In this document: positions 18,265-27,149 of the stretch, in pieces
Layout: the number at the start of each line of letters is the position of its first letter
Position numbering within the stretch: position 1 is the stretch's first letter
NCBI GenBank assembly: GCA_963775825.1
Contig: CAVZKY010000056.1
Span: 1 to 64,000, forward strand
Direction of reading: 5' to 3'
Length of the DNA stretch: 64,000 nt
Source of the DNA: Bog-532 sp963775825
GTDB lineage: Bacteria; Actinomycetota; Actinomycetes; Streptosporangiales; Streptosporangiaceae
Program-made: the position numbers and the translations under genes
Notes under the pieces: generated by a model
The model's database searches: none
What the model was told of the DNA's origin: nothing
What the model saw: only the letters and a program-made list of their open reading frames with translations

Positions 18265-18960
18265 TCAGCCCCCGTCCATGGCGAGCCGGTATCCCGCCCC
18301 GCGCAGCGTCTGCAGGGCCGCCCGCCCGAACGGCGCGTCGATCTTGCGCCGCAGGTAGCCGGCGTAGACCTCAACCACGTTGAGGTCGGCCGTGTCCGAC
18401 ACGTCCCAGACGTGGTCGAGCAGTTCGGACTTGGGCACCACCTGGCCGGCCCGCCGGATGAGGTATTCGAGCATCGCGAACTCGCGGGCGGTGAGGTCGA
18501 TGTCGGTCTCGCCCCGGCGGACGGACCGGGTGCCCGGGTCCAGCGACAGGTCGCCGGCCTGCAGCACGGCGGGCCGGGGCGCGGCGCCGCGCCGCAGCAG
18601 AGCCCGGAGCCGGGCGGCGAGGACCACGTAGGAGAACGGCTTGGTCAGGTAGTCATCGGCGCCGAGGTCGAGACCGTCGGCCTGGTCGTACTCGCCGTCC
18701 TTGGCCGACAGGATCAGCACCGGGACCCAGTTCTCCTCGGCCCGGAGCCGCTCGCAGACCTGGTAACCCGACAGCCCCGGCAGCATCAGGTCCAGGACGA
18801 CCGCGTCGTATGCGCCTTCCCGGGCGAGGTGCAGCCCGTCGTCGCCGTCGAAGGCGAGGTCGACGGCGAAGCCCTCGGCCTGCAGCCCGCGCTGGACCGC
18901 GCCCGCGAGCCGCCGTTCGTCTTCCACCACCAGCACCCGCACGGTCCTAGTCTGGCCCAT
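18265..18960 (-). CDS. OmpR/PhoB-family response regulator
   Basis: A 231-residue DNA-binding regulator paired with the adjacent kinase. The receiver domain opens RVLVVEDERRLA, with the phospho-Asp in VVLDLMLPGLSG and the switch Lys in LSAKDGE. A winged-helix Trans_reg_C domain follows (LTAREFAMLEYLI, VWDVSDTADLNVVEVYAGYLRRKI, LRGAGYRL). I took the ATG at 18960; the GTG at 18942 is an alternative closer to the fold, and neither has a strong ribosome-binding site. Divergent from the LolA-like gene, which it could control. Confidence 0.88.
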   Translation of the reverse strand: MGQTRTVRVLVVEDERRLAGAVQRGLQAEGFAVDLAFDGDDGLHLAREGAYDAVVLDLMLPGLSGYQVCERLRAEENWVPVLILSAKDGEYDQADGLDLGADDYLTKPFSYVVLAARLRALLRRGAAPRPAVLQAGDLSLDPGTRSVRRGETDIDLTAREFAMLEYLIRRAGQVVPKSELLDHVWDVSDTADLNVVEVYAGYLRRKIDAPFGRAALQTLRGAGYRLAMDGG

Positions 18961-19122
18961 GGGGACCGGTGACCGGGTCCACGCCCGCACTCCGGCCACC
19001 TCTCAGGGTCATCACAGCCCGGCTGAGGCAACGTGAGTGGTACAGGCGTGACGCAGGGACCCGGGCAGGGCCCGCTGGGCGCGGATAGGCACAGGCAGCG
19101 GGAAGAGGGCGAACAGGTCGCA

Positions 19123-20298
19123 ATGAAGCAACTGGTCAATCTGTCCCGGGGGGCGCGCTGGGCGGTGCCCGCCGGGGTCGTGGTCGTGGTCGGGGGTGCC
19201 CTGGGCGGGGCGATGATCTCGGTCGCCTCGGCTGCGCCGTCGCTGCCCGCCCGCACACCGGCCCAGCTCCTGGCCTCGGTGGCCGAGCAGACGTCCACGC
19301 CGCCGCTGACCGGCACAGTGGTGGAGACTTCGTCGCTCGGGCTCCCGTCCCTTCCCGGCACGGCCGACCCGACCTCCCTATCGTCGCTGCTGACCGGCTC
19401 GCACACGATCCGGATCTGGTATTCCGATCCGACCCACTTCCGGGTCGCGGCGCCGCAGAGCATGAGCGAGAGCGACCTCGTCAGAAACGGCAGTAACGCC
19501 TGGCTCTGGGAGAGCACCGATAACACGGTGACCCACCTGGCTATCCCCGCCCAGGCCAAGGTTGGGCACGCGAAGAAGCTGATCCACAAGCCGTCTTCCG
19601 CGCCGCCGCTGACCCCGCAGCAGGCCGCCAACGAGATCCTGGCCAAGGTCGGCGCGACCACGACGGTCAGCTCCGACACCAACGTGACCGTGGCCGGTCA
19701 GGCCGCCTACCAGCTCGTGCTCGCGCCGAAGAGCGCCAGCTCCCTGATCGGCCAGATCCGCATCGCGATCGACGGGGCCAACGACGTCCCGCTGCGGCTG
19801 CAGGTCTTCGCCAAGGGCAGCCAGACCGCGGCGGTTCAGATCGGCTTCACCTCCCTGTCGTTCGTCAAGCCGGCCGCGGCCAACTTCGCGTTCAGCCCGC
19901 CCGCTGGCGCGACCGTGAAGCAGGAGACGACCGGCAGCGACGGGTCCAGGCACGCCGGCGGCCAGCAGGTGAGCGGCGGTTACGAGGTCGGCAAGGGCTG
20001 GCTGGCCGTGGCCGACCTGCCCAGTTCGGTGCTGTCGTCGGTGACGGCCAGCCAGGCCACCGGGAGCGCAGGCAGCGGTCTGAGCGGGGACACCGGCCCG
20101 GTCGTCGGCGCGCTGCTCAAGTCCGCCACCCCGGTCAGCGGCTCGTGGGGCCACGGCCGCCTGCTGAAGACCAGCCTGATCTCGATGCTGATGACCAGCA
20201 ACGGCCGGGTCCTGGTCGGTGCGGTGACCCCGCAGGTCCTGTACGCCGCGGCGGCCCAGCCGGCCCCGGCCCACACCTCCCAGCCGAAGGCCAAGTGA
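19123..20298 (+). CDS. LolA-like exported lipoprotein-binding protein
   Basis: 391 residues with an N-terminal signal or anchor (about 12-36, WAVPAGVVVVVGGALGGAMI, then ASAAPS, a possible cleavage site). The body resembles the LolA/RseB-type half-barrel family found in actinobacteria: repeated phrases on tested sites such as IRIWYSDPTHFRVAAP, DSNVTVAGQAAYQLVLAPK-like and LPLRLQVFAKG. The ATG is at 19123. Its stop overlaps the GTG of the next gene by four bases, so it is translationally coupled to an ABC exporter. It may carry a lipid or protein cargo, or sense envelope stress; the specific role is inference. Confidence 0.65.
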   Translation: MKQLVNLSRGARWAVPAGVVVVVGGALGGAMISVASAAPSLPARTPAQLLASVAEQTSTPPLTGTVVETSSLGLPSLPGTADPTSLSSLLTGSHTIRIWYSDPTHFRVAAPQSMSESDLVRNGSNAWLWESTDNTVTHLAIPAQAKVGHAKKLIHKPSSAPPLTPQQAANEILAKVGATTTVSSDTNVTVAGQAAYQLVLAPKSASSLIGQIRIAIDGANDVPLRLQVFAKGSQTAAVQIGFTSLSFVKPAAANFAFSPPAGATVKQETTGSDGSRHAGGQQVSGGYEVGKGWLAVADLPSSVLSSVTASQATGSAGSGLSGDTGPVVGALLKSATPVSGSWGHGRLLKTSLISMLMTSNGRVLVGAVTPQVLYAAAAQPAPAHTSQPKAK

Positions 20299-21422
20299 CC
20301 GACGTCCACGCCGGCTCGCCGGGCGGCCCCGCAGGGCCGCCCGGCGCAACGGCCGGCCCAGCCGCCCCCGGCCGGGACACTGCGCGCTTGGCGGGAGACA
20401 CTGCGCGCCCGGCGGGAACGGACACCGCGCGCCCGGCGGGAGACACCGCGCGCCCGGCGGGAGACACCGCGCGCCCGGCGGGAACGGACACCGCGCTGGC
20501 CGTGTCCACCACCGGGCTGACCAAGCGCTTCCGCGGCGGCCAGGTCGCCGTCGACCACATTGACCTGGCCGTCCCGCGCGGCTCGGTGTACGGCTTCCTC
20601 GGCCCGAACGGCTCCGGTAAGACCACCACCATCCGCATGCTGCTCGGCTTGGCCTTCGCCACCAGCGGCCGCGCCGAGCTCCTCGGCGTTCGCATGCCGG
20701 AAGGCACGGTACGGGTGCTGCCGCACGTCGGCTCCCTGATCGAGGGACCGGCGTTCTACCCGTTCCTGAACGGCCGCGACAACCTGGCCCGGTCAGATGC
20801 GGCTGACCGCACCGCCGACCCGCGCACCGCCGCGGACCGGATCAACGGCGCCCTGGACCGGGTGGGACTGCTGGCCGCGGCCGGGAAGCGGTACCGCAAC
20901 TACTCCCTCGGCATGAAGCAGCGGCTGGCCATCGCGGCCAGCCTGCTCACCCCGCGGCAGCTGATCATCCTCGACGAGCCCACCAACGGGCTGGACCCGC
21001 AGGGCACTCGGGAAGTGCGGACCCTCATCCGGGAGATCGCCGCCGACGGCATCACCGTGTTCGTTTCCTCCCACCTGCTGGCCGAGGTCGAGCAGGTCTG
21101 CTCACACGTGGGCGTAATGCGCACCGGACGGCTGGTTTTCCAGGGCTCGCTGACTGAGCTGCGCCGGACCGGTGCCGCGCGCATCCGGGTCGAGACCGCC
21201 GACCCGGTGACCGCCGCCGCCGTGCTGCAGAAGCTCGGGCTGCCGGAGCCGCTGGTCGCCGGCGACGAGGTCACGGCACCGCTCGGTGATTTTGCTGCCG
21301 AACAAATCTGTGCGGATCTGGTTCACGCCGGGATCGGGGTCCGCGGTCTGGGAGTCGTCTCACCCAGCCTGGAGGAGCTGTTCGTCGGGCTCACCGGAGA
21401 GGGGTACGACGTCGATGCCTGA
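20295..21422 (+). CDS. ABC-2-type transporter ATP-binding protein
   Basis: A 375-residue cytoplasmic ATPase subunit. Walker A is GPNGSGKTT, the Q-loop region precedes LLGV, the signature is YSLGMKQRLAIA, Walker B is LIILDEPTNGLDP and the switch His is in VFVSSHLLAEVE. The C-terminal part is the substrate-type domain of drug and antibiotic exporters. The start is the GTG at 20295 overlapping the previous stop (GTGA). Before the domain lies an unusual 65-residue N-terminus with several DTARPAG repeats. The permease gene overlaps its stop, giving a three-gene operon LolA-ATPase-permease. Confidence 0.9.
   Translation: MTDVHAGSPGGPAGPPGATAGPAAPGRDTARLAGDTARPAGTDTARPAGDTARPAGDTARPAGTDTALAVSTTGLTKRFRGGQVAVDHIDLAVPRGSVYGFLGPNGSGKTTTIRMLLGLAFATSGRAELLGVRMPEGTVRVLPHVGSLIEGPAFYPFLNGRDNLARSDAADRTADPRTAADRINGALDRVGLLAAAGKRYRNYSLGMKQRLAIAASLLTPRQLIILDEPTNGLDPQGTREVRTLIREIAADGITVFVSSHLLAEVEQVCSHVGVMRTGRLVFQGSLTELRRTGAARIRVETADPVTAAAVLQKLGLPEPLVAGDEVTAPLGDFAAEQICADLVHAGIGVRGLGVVSPSLEELFVGLTGEGYDVDA
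20375..20489. repeat. Tandem repeat encoding DTARPAG in the ABC ATPase
   Basis: About five copies of a 21-bp unit, some with an extra TGT- or GGAACG-type spacer of six bases, encode (GT)DTARPAG in frame. They occupy the dispensable region before the nucleotide-binding domain. Confidence 0.85.
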
Positions 21423-22344
21423 GGCACTCCCCATCACATCCGCCCAGTCTGCCGAATCCCCGCTGGCCGAGCCGGGATCGACGGCCCTGGGCCGCACCGA
21501 CGGCCGGCCCGCGGTGGGGCCCGTCCGGGCCTGGCTGCGCTTCTTTCTGTCCGAGCTGCGCCAGGTCTTCCTGCGGCGGCGGAACCTGCTACTGCTGGCC
21601 GTCGTCGCGCTCTTCCCTATCCTCATCGGCGTTGGGCTGCGGCTCGCATCGCACCCGCATAATGGCGGCGGCGGACTGTCCTTCGTCACCCAGCTGACCG
21701 GCAACGGGATCTTCCTCAGCTTCATCGCGCTCACCGTGCTGCTCACCCTGGTCATGCCGGTGGTCGTGGCGGTGGTGGCCGGGGACTCGATCGCCGGCGA
21801 GGCCGGCTACGGGACGCTGCGCTACCTGCTCGCCGTGCCGGCCGGGCGCACCCGGCTGCTCGCCGTCAAGTACGGCGTGATCGTCGTGTTCGGGGTCGCG
21901 GTCACGTTCGTGGTGACTGGCGTGGCGCTGGCCACCGGCGCCGCCCTGTTCCCCATCGGGCCTGTGACGCTGCTGTCCGGGACCACCGTGTCGCTGGCCG
22001 AGGGCATCCTGCGGCTGGTGCTCGTCAGCCTCTACGTGTCGGCGGCGATGGCCGCCCTGGGCGCGATCGGCCTGGCCATCTCCACCCTCACCGAGCACGC
22101 GATCGGTGCCATCGCTGCGCTGGCGATCTTCGTTGTCGCCAGCGAGGTAGCCGACCAGGTGCCGCAGTTCGCCGTCATCCAGCCCTACCTGCCCACGCAC
22201 TGGTGGAATTCGTTCGACGCCCTGCTGCGGGTGCCGATCGACTCCAGCACCCTGCTCAAGGGCCTGCTGTCGTTCGGGGTCTACCTGGTGATCTTCGGCT
22301 CCTTCGCGTGGGCCCGGTTCACTAGCGCCGACGTCACCAGCTGA
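21415..22344 (+). CDS. ABC-2-type permease
   Basis: 309 residues with six predicted membrane spans, the first after a polar leader (LLLLAVVALFPILIGVGL), others around LSFIALTVLLTLVMPVVVAVVAG, GVIVVFGVAVTFVVTGVAL, the Ser/Ala-rich SLYVSAAMAALGAIGLAIS, IAALAIFVVASEV and the C-terminal LLSFGVYLVIFGSFAWARF. It has the length and topology of ABC-2 transporter subunits. The ATG at 21415 overlaps the ATPase stop by eight bases. The 3' end overlaps 11 bp antiparallel with the acyl-CoA synthetase. The exported substrate is not known. Confidence 0.85.
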   Translation: MPEALPITSAQSAESPLAEPGSTALGRTDGRPAVGPVRAWLRFFLSELRQVFLRRRNLLLLAVVALFPILIGVGLRLASHPHNGGGGLSFVTQLTGNGIFLSFIALTVLLTLVMPVVVAVVAGDSIAGEAGYGTLRYLLAVPAGRTRLLAVKYGVIVVFGVAVTFVVTGVALATGAALFPIGPVTLLSGTTVSLAEGILRLVLVSLYVSAAMAALGAIGLAISTLTEHAIGAIAALAIFVVASEVADQVPQFAVIQPYLPTHWWNSFDALLRVPIDSSTLLKGLLSFGVYLVIFGSFAWARFTSADVTS

Positions 22345-24211
22345 AGTCTTCCTCCCAGAACTCCACAATCCCGCGCGGGGACGGTTCCGGCCGGAACGGC
22401 CCGCCGATACCGTCCGGGTCGCGGGCGGGGGCGTCCCCGTTCCCGGCGCGCTGTTCCTCCTGGCTCCGCAGCTCGACGCGGCGGATCTTGCCGGAGATGG
22501 TCTTGGGCAGGTCGGCGAACTCGATCCGGCGGATCCGCTTGTACGGCGCGAGCCTGGACCGGCCGAACGCCAGGATCGAGCGGGCCACCTCGGCCGACGG
22601 TGCGAGGCCCGCCGCGAGGCTGACGTAGGCCTTGGGCACCGACAGTCGCACCGCGTCCGGCGACGGCACCACGGCGGCCTCGGCGACCGCCTCGTGCTCG
22701 ATCAGCACGCTTTCCAGCTCGAACGGTGAGATCCGGTAGTCCGACGCCTTGAACACGTCGTCGGTCCGCCCGATGTAGGTGATGTAGCCGTCGGCGTCCC
22801 GGCTCGCGACGTCGCCGGTGTGGTAATAACCGTCCCGCATCGCCGCGGCCTGCTGGGTAGCATCGCCGAGGTAGCCGGTCATCAGGCCGAGCGGGCGACG
22901 GCTCAGGTCGAGGCAGATCTCGCCCTCGTCCCCGGCGTTCCCGCTGGCCGGGTCGATCAGGGTGACGTCGTACCCGGGCAGCGGGCGGCCCATCGACCCG
23001 AGCCGGACGGCCTGGCCCGGGGTGTTGCCAACCTGTGCGGTCGTCTCCGTCTGCCCGTAGCCGTCCCGGACGGTGATGCCCCAAGCACTGCGTACCTGCT
23101 CGATAACCTCCGGGTTGAGCGGCTCACCGGCGCCCAGGCATTCGCGTAGCGCGCTGACGTCACAGCAGGACAGGTCGGCCTGGATCAGCATCCGCCAGAC
23201 CGTCGGCGGCGCGCAGAACGTGCTGACCTGCTCCTCGGCGAGGACCTGGAGCAGGGTGCCCGCGGAGAACCGGTCGTAGCCGAAGATCATCGCCGTCGCC
23301 CCCGCGTTCCACGGGGCGTAGACGTTGCTCCAGGCGTGCTTGGCCCAGCCGGGGGAGGAGATGTTCAGGTGCACGTCGCCCGGCTGCAGGCCGATCCAGT
23401 ACATCGTGGACAGATGCCCAGCAGGGTACGACGCGTGCGTGTGCTGGACCAGCTTGGGCTGGGCGGTCGTGCCGGACGTGAAGTACAGCAGCAGCGGGTC
23501 GCTGGCCTGGGTGGGGCCGTCCGGGGTGAAGTGCGGGCTCGCGTTCCAGGACTCCTCGTAAGCCAGCCACGCCCCTCGCGAGGGCTTCCCGGCCGCCTGC
23601 GCCGGGGCGGCCGGGGCGGCCGGGGCGGCCGGGGCGGGCGCGGTCGCGCCCCCGGTCGTGGGCGCGACCGCGATCCGGGTCCAGTCCCCGGGCACCTCGC
23701 GGAACTTCGGCACGTGCACCGATTCGGTGATCACGTGCCGGACCTGCCCACGGCTGATCCGGCCGGCCAGGTCCGGCGGGCCGAGCAGCGTCGAGGTCGG
23801 GATGATCACCGCGCCGAGCTTCATCGCGGCCAGAATGGTCTCCCAGAGCGGGGCTATGTTGCCCAGCATGAGCAGCAGCCGGTCGCCACGCTCTACGCCC
23901 ACGTCCCGCAGCCAGCTGGCCACCTGGCTGGAGCGGGCTGACATGTCGGCGTAGCTGATCCGGGTGCCGCGCTCCGCGCCGCCGTTCCGGGCCGCCTCGG
24001 CCGCCTCGGAGCCGGGCGGGGTGACGATGCGCAGGGCCGTCCGGTCCGGCTGCTCGGTGGCGATCACGTCGAACCAGTCGAGCGCCCAGTTGAACTCGTG
24101 CAGCTCGGGCCAGCGGAACCCGGCCCTGGCGGCGTCGTAATCATCGCGTTCGCAGAGCAGGAAATCGCGCGCAGCCAGGAAGCTGGCCGCGCCGTTGCGG
24201 CTGTCAGTCAT
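22334..24211 (-). CDS. AMP-dependent acyl-CoA synthetase
   Basis: A 625-residue adenylate-forming enzyme that activates a carboxylic acid to its acyl-AMP and then acyl-CoA. The motif LYFTSGTTAQPKLVQHTH is the P-loop-like A3, YGQTETT is A5, and YHTGDVASRDADGYITYIGRTDDVFKASDYRISP covers the hinge. KTISGKIRR holds the catalytic Lys. It resembles medium-chain/benzoate-type synthetases. The start at 24211 is the innermost of two ATGs. A low-complexity Ala-Pro stretch (PAAPAAPAAPAQAAG) interrupts the N-domain around residues 215-235, encoded by a 9-bp repeat. Convergent with the permease. Confidence 0.88.
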   Translation of the reverse strand: MTDSRNGAASFLAARDFLLCERDDYDAARAGFRWPELHEFNWALDWFDVIATEQPDRTALRIVTPPGSEAAEAARNGGAERGTRISYADMSARSSQVASWLRDVGVERGDRLLLMLGNIAPLWETILAAMKLGAVIIPTSTLLGPPDLAGRISRGQVRHVITESVHVPKFREVPGDWTRIAVAPTTGGATAPAPAAPAAPAAPAQAAGKPSRGAWLAYEESWNASPHFTPDGPTQASDPLLLYFTSGTTAQPKLVQHTHASYPAGHLSTMYWIGLQPGDVHLNISSPGWAKHAWSNVYAPWNAGATAMIFGYDRFSAGTLLQVLAEEQVSTFCAPPTVWRMLIQADLSCCDVSALRECLGAGEPLNPEVIEQVRSAWGITVRDGYGQTETTAQVGNTPGQAVRLGSMGRPLPGYDVTLIDPASGNAGDEGEICLDLSRRPLGLMTGYLGDATQQAAAMRDGYYHTGDVASRDADGYITYIGRTDDVFKASDYRISPFELESVLIEHEAVAEAAVVPSPDAVRLSVPKAYVSLAAGLAPSAEVARSILAFGRSRLAPYKRIRRIEFADLPKTISGKIRRVELRSQEEQRAGNGDAPARDPDGIGGPFRPEPSPRGIVEFWEEDFSW

Positions 24212-24517
24212 GCCAGCCATGGTGGCAGTAAATCCCGCATCCGTAACCCTTGACCAGCGTGATCTTTGACGTACCGGTCGCCCGGGCGGCCCGGCCAGTT
24301 CGCGGCCCTCGGCCCCGCCCAGGCCAATCCCGGCGGACTGTGCGCGCGTATAACCCCTGTGGCCGCGGCCGTGTGACGGCGGGTAACCCATTGACCATGT
24401 TGCGCGTTACACCTGGTGAGGGCCCATGGCCCGGCCCGGGCCGTCGCGTCAAGACTCATAGGTGGCTGAGAACCAGTGCAGAGACCGTTTGCAGAGGCAG
24501 GTAGCAGACTGCCAGGT
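24212..24517. other. Intergenic, divergent promoter region
   Basis: 306 bp between the acyl-CoA synthetase and the Ser-rich membrane protein. No gene. GAGGCAGGTAG lies upstream of the next ATG, and no clear hexamers were found. Confidence 0.4.
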
Positions 24518-24910
24518 ATGAACACGAAGCGAGACGGCGTCCTGCGTGCCATCGCATCCCGGGCCCGCGGGCGCAGCCGGGTCCAGACCGCGACCGCTAC
24601 GGTCGGGCTGGCCAGCGTGGTGACGGCCGGGGCCATCGCCGTGGCCCTGCCGGGTTCGCACAGCACGACGTCCTCGACCGGCTCCACCTCGTCGGGCTCG
24701 TCGTCGGCCGGATCGTCCTCGGGCACCGCGAGCTCAGGATCGACCAAGGTGAACTCCGGCTCGTCCGGCACCGGCTCGTCCGGCACCGGCTCGTCGGGTA
24801 CCAGCTCGGGGTCGTCCAGCTCCAGCTCCTCGGGCTCCGGGCTCAGCAGCGGATCGTCCGCGCCGTCGTCGAGCTCGGGTTCCAGCCAAACGACCTCGGG
24901 CGGCTCGTGA
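24518..24910 (+). CDS. Ser/Gly-rich single-pass membrane protein, possibly truncated FMN-binding anchor
   Basis: 130 residues: a basic N-terminus MNTKRDGVLRAIASRARGR, one hydrophobic helix (VGLASVVTAGAIAVALPG) and about 80 Ser/Gly/Thr residues in SSG-type repeats ending SQTTSGGS. In related actinobacterial clusters of ferric-reductase-like, NuoF-like and ferredoxin genes, the first protein is generally such an anchor plus linker followed by an FMN-binding domain. That domain is absent here: a TGA and a 9-bp repeat tract come directly after the linker. The expected partner is from family knowledge, not something the sequence proves. It may be a spacer protein or a truncation. Confidence 0.55.
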   Translation: MNTKRDGVLRAIASRARGRSRVQTATATVGLASVVTAGAIAVALPGSHSTTSSTGSTSSGSSSAGSSSGTASSGSTKVNSGSSGTGSSGTGSSGTSSGSSSSSSSGSGLSSGSSAPSSSSGSSQTTSGGS

Positions 24911-24911
24911 A

Positions 24912-24983
24912 GGCCCCGGAGGCCCCGGAGGCCCCGGAGGCCCCGGAGGCCCCGGAGGCCCCGGAGGCCCCGGAGGCCCCGGA
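24912..24983. repeat. 9-bp tandem repeat GGCCCCGGA, 8 copies
   Basis: Eight exact copies start two bases after the stop of the Ser-rich gene. In one plus frame they would encode (APE)n from a GTG that overlaps the stop (GTGA); in the opposite strand, a Gly-Leu-Arg repeat. The codon-coupled frame ends at 25101 but has no other support. Confidence 0.85.
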
Positions 24984-25088
24984 GGCGCTGATCCGCCGCT
25001 CTGATGCGGAGCGGGCCAATTCCGAGCCTGTGCATTCAGAGCCAGCGCAGAAGAATCATCCAGTTTCAGTGACGGCGAGCCGGCCAGG

Positions 25089-25758
25089 ATGGGTGCTGTG
25101 AACGGACTCACCGCAAGCACCCTGCCCTGGTACGCGAGCCGCGCGACCGGCGTGGTGTCTCTGCTGCTGCTGACGGCCGTGATGGTGCTGGGCATCGTCA
25201 TCAACCGGCAGGGCCGGGCTGCCCGGGCTGCCCCGGTTCGGCGTCACCGGCCTGCACCGGAACCTCTCGCTGCTGGCCGTGATCTTCGTCGTCATCCATG
25301 TCGTGACGGCGGTCATCGACACGTTTGTGAGTATCCCGCTGGTATCGGCGGCGATACCGTTCACCTCCGGCTACGAGCGCTTCTGGCTGGGCCTGGGCGC
25401 GATCTCCATGGACATCATGCTGGCGCTGATCGTCACCAGCCTGGTCCGCGGCCGCCTCAACCGGAAGGTGTGGCGGGCCGTGCACTGGCTGGCTTACGCC
25501 AGCTGGCCGATCGCCTTCGCGCACAGCATCGGCTCCAGCACCGACCTCCAGCACGGCCCGCTGCTCGTCCTCGCCATCGCCTGCGCCGTGCTCATCGCGG
25601 CCGCGCTGGCCTGGCGGGTGATCGCGGTGGCCCGGGAGGTCCCCCGGGCCAGGCGGGTCAGCGCGCTGATGGCCCGCTCGCTGGTCACCGGCCCCCGTGG
25701 GGCACAGCGGCCACCGGCCAGCGCAACCCGACCGCGCAACCCGACCGTCCTCCCGTGA
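25089..25758 (+). CDS. Ferric-reductase-like transmembrane protein (frameshifted)
   Basis: About 220 codons with five to six membrane helices of the ferric reductase / MsrQ cytochrome b type. It opens MGAVNGLTASTLPWYASRA, then TGVVSLLLLTAVMVLGIVI; after a one-base insertion in a G/C run near 25218 the frame continues with LPGLPRFGVTGLHRNLSLLA and the heme-ligand-type His in HVVTAVID and HWLAYASWPIAFAHS. These His pairs suggest two b-hemes. It lies in the middle of the redox cluster and would shuttle electrons across the membrane. ATG 25089 or GTG 25098 are both possible starts. Confidence 0.7.
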
Positions 25759-25792
25759 CCGCCATGCGCCTACTCAGGAGAGCAGACCCCGA

Positions 25793-27148
25793 ATGAGCGT
25801 GCCGACCATGCCCATGCGGCGCGGCGAACCCGCCTTCACCCGCCCTACTCCGTCGCGGCCCGCCCCCGACGGTCTCCCGCGGCTGCTGCCCGCCGATACC
25901 CGTGCGCCGCAGGGGCTCCGGGAGCACCTGGCCCGGCACGGGTTCGTCCCCTACCGGGATGCTCGCCTCCAGCTGGCCCCGGACCTGCGGGCCGCCGGGC
26001 TCACCGGCCGGGGCGGAGCCTCCTTCCCGGCGTACCGGAAGCTGGAGGCGGTCGCCGGGGCGCGCGGGCGGCCAATCGTCGTCGCCAACGGCGCGGAGGG
26101 TGAGCCGGCGTCCAGCAAGGACGCTACGCTGCTCTGGCTGGCGCCGCACCTGGTGCTGGACGGGATCCAGCTCGCCGCCGAGGCGGTCGGCGCCCAGGAG
26201 GCGTGCCTGTACCTGCACGACGGCGAGGGTGACCAGATCGCGGCGTCGCTGCGGCAGGCGCTGACCGAGCGCTGGCTGTCGCGCATCGACCGGGTGCCGG
26301 TCCAGCTGGCCGGGGCGCCGCCGCGTTTCCTGGCCGGTCAGGAAACCGCCCTGGTCAACGTACTCAACGGCGGCCTGGCCCTGCCGGCCTTCACGCCGCC
26401 GCGGGTCTTCGAGCGGGGGGTGGGCGGAGCACCGACGCTCGTTCAGAACGTGGAGACGCTCGCGCACATGGCCCTCATCGCCCGGTACGGCGCGGGCTGG
26501 TTCCGGCAGGTCGGCACTCAGGCCGAGCCGGGCAGCATGCTGGCCACGGTCCGGCACGCGGACGGGGCGGTCCGCATCGTCGAGGCGGCCGTCGGGACAC
26601 CGCTACGCGATCTCCTGAAGGCCGATTTCGGCACCGACGCGACGCACGGCACGGCGCAGGCCATCCTGGTCGGCGGCTACCACGGGACCTGGCTTCCGGC
26701 GCCGGACGCCGCCGGGCTGACCCTCGACAACGCGGGCCTGCGGGCCGCCGGGGCCAGCGTCGGCGCGGGCGTGCTGGTCGCGCTGCCCGCCAGCAGCTGC
26801 GGCCTCGCCGAGACGGCGCGCGTTGTCCGTTATCTCGCGCTGGAGTCGGCCGGCCAGTGCGGCCCGTGCCTGAACGGGTTGCCCCGGATCGCAGACGGCC
26901 TGGCCGCGCTGGCGGCACCGCGCCCGGACGCACGGGTGCGGACCGACATCGAGCGCTGGGCCAGACTGGTCAGCGGCCGGGGCGCATGCCACCATCCCGA
27001 CGGCTCGGTCCGGTTCGTGCGGAGCGCGCTGACCGTGTTCGCGGCCGAGCTCCGCCTGCACGAGCGGGGGGTCTGCTCGGCCAGCTCCCGGCAGCCGTTC
27101 CTGCCGCTGCCGGCGGGCGAGCCGGCCAGCGACGAGGACTGGGGCTGA
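25793..27148 (+). CDS. NuoF-like NADH-binding flavoprotein (SLBB and 4Fe-4S)
   Basis: 451 residues similar to the 51-kDa subunit of complex I (NuoF) and related NADH dehydrogenase modules, but standing outside a nuo operon. The Gly-rich NADH/FMN segment TGRGGASFPAYRKLEA is followed by NGAEGEPASSKD, the SLBB region (about residues 225-320), and the C-terminal 4Fe-4S Cys set in SAGQCGPCLNGL plus ACHHPDGSVRF. It takes electrons from a pyridine nucleotide, presumably to the downstream ferredoxin or the upstream membrane protein. AGGAG precedes the ATG by 12 bases. Confidence 0.8.
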   Translation: MSVPTMPMRRGEPAFTRPTPSRPAPDGLPRLLPADTRAPQGLREHLARHGFVPYRDARLQLAPDLRAAGLTGRGGASFPAYRKLEAVAGARGRPIVVANGAEGEPASSKDATLLWLAPHLVLDGIQLAAEAVGAQEACLYLHDGEGDQIAASLRQALTERWLSRIDRVPVQLAGAPPRFLAGQETALVNVLNGGLALPAFTPPRVFERGVGGAPTLVQNVETLAHMALIARYGAGWFRQVGTQAEPGSMLATVRHADGAVRIVEAAVGTPLRDLLKADFGTDATHGTAQAILVGGYHGTWLPAPDAAGLTLDNAGLRAAGASVGAGVLVALPASSCGLAETARVVRYLALESAGQCGPCLNGLPRIADGLAALAAPRPDARVRTDIERWARLVSGRGACHHPDGSVRFVRSALTVFAAELRLHERGVCSASSRQPFLPLPAGEPASDEDWG

Positions 27149-27149
27149 G

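Noticed and set aside
24907..25101. Plus-strand GTG frame coding eight APE units, overlapping the Ser-rich gene stop
   Set aside because: The start overlap is suggestive, but the frame is only the 9-bp repeat plus unconserved sequence and overlaps the next gene's start. Treated as a repeat.
25793..27148. Part of a complex I operon
   Set aside because: Only a NuoF-like gene is present; neighbours are a ferredoxin and a ferric-reductase-like protein, with no other nuo genes.
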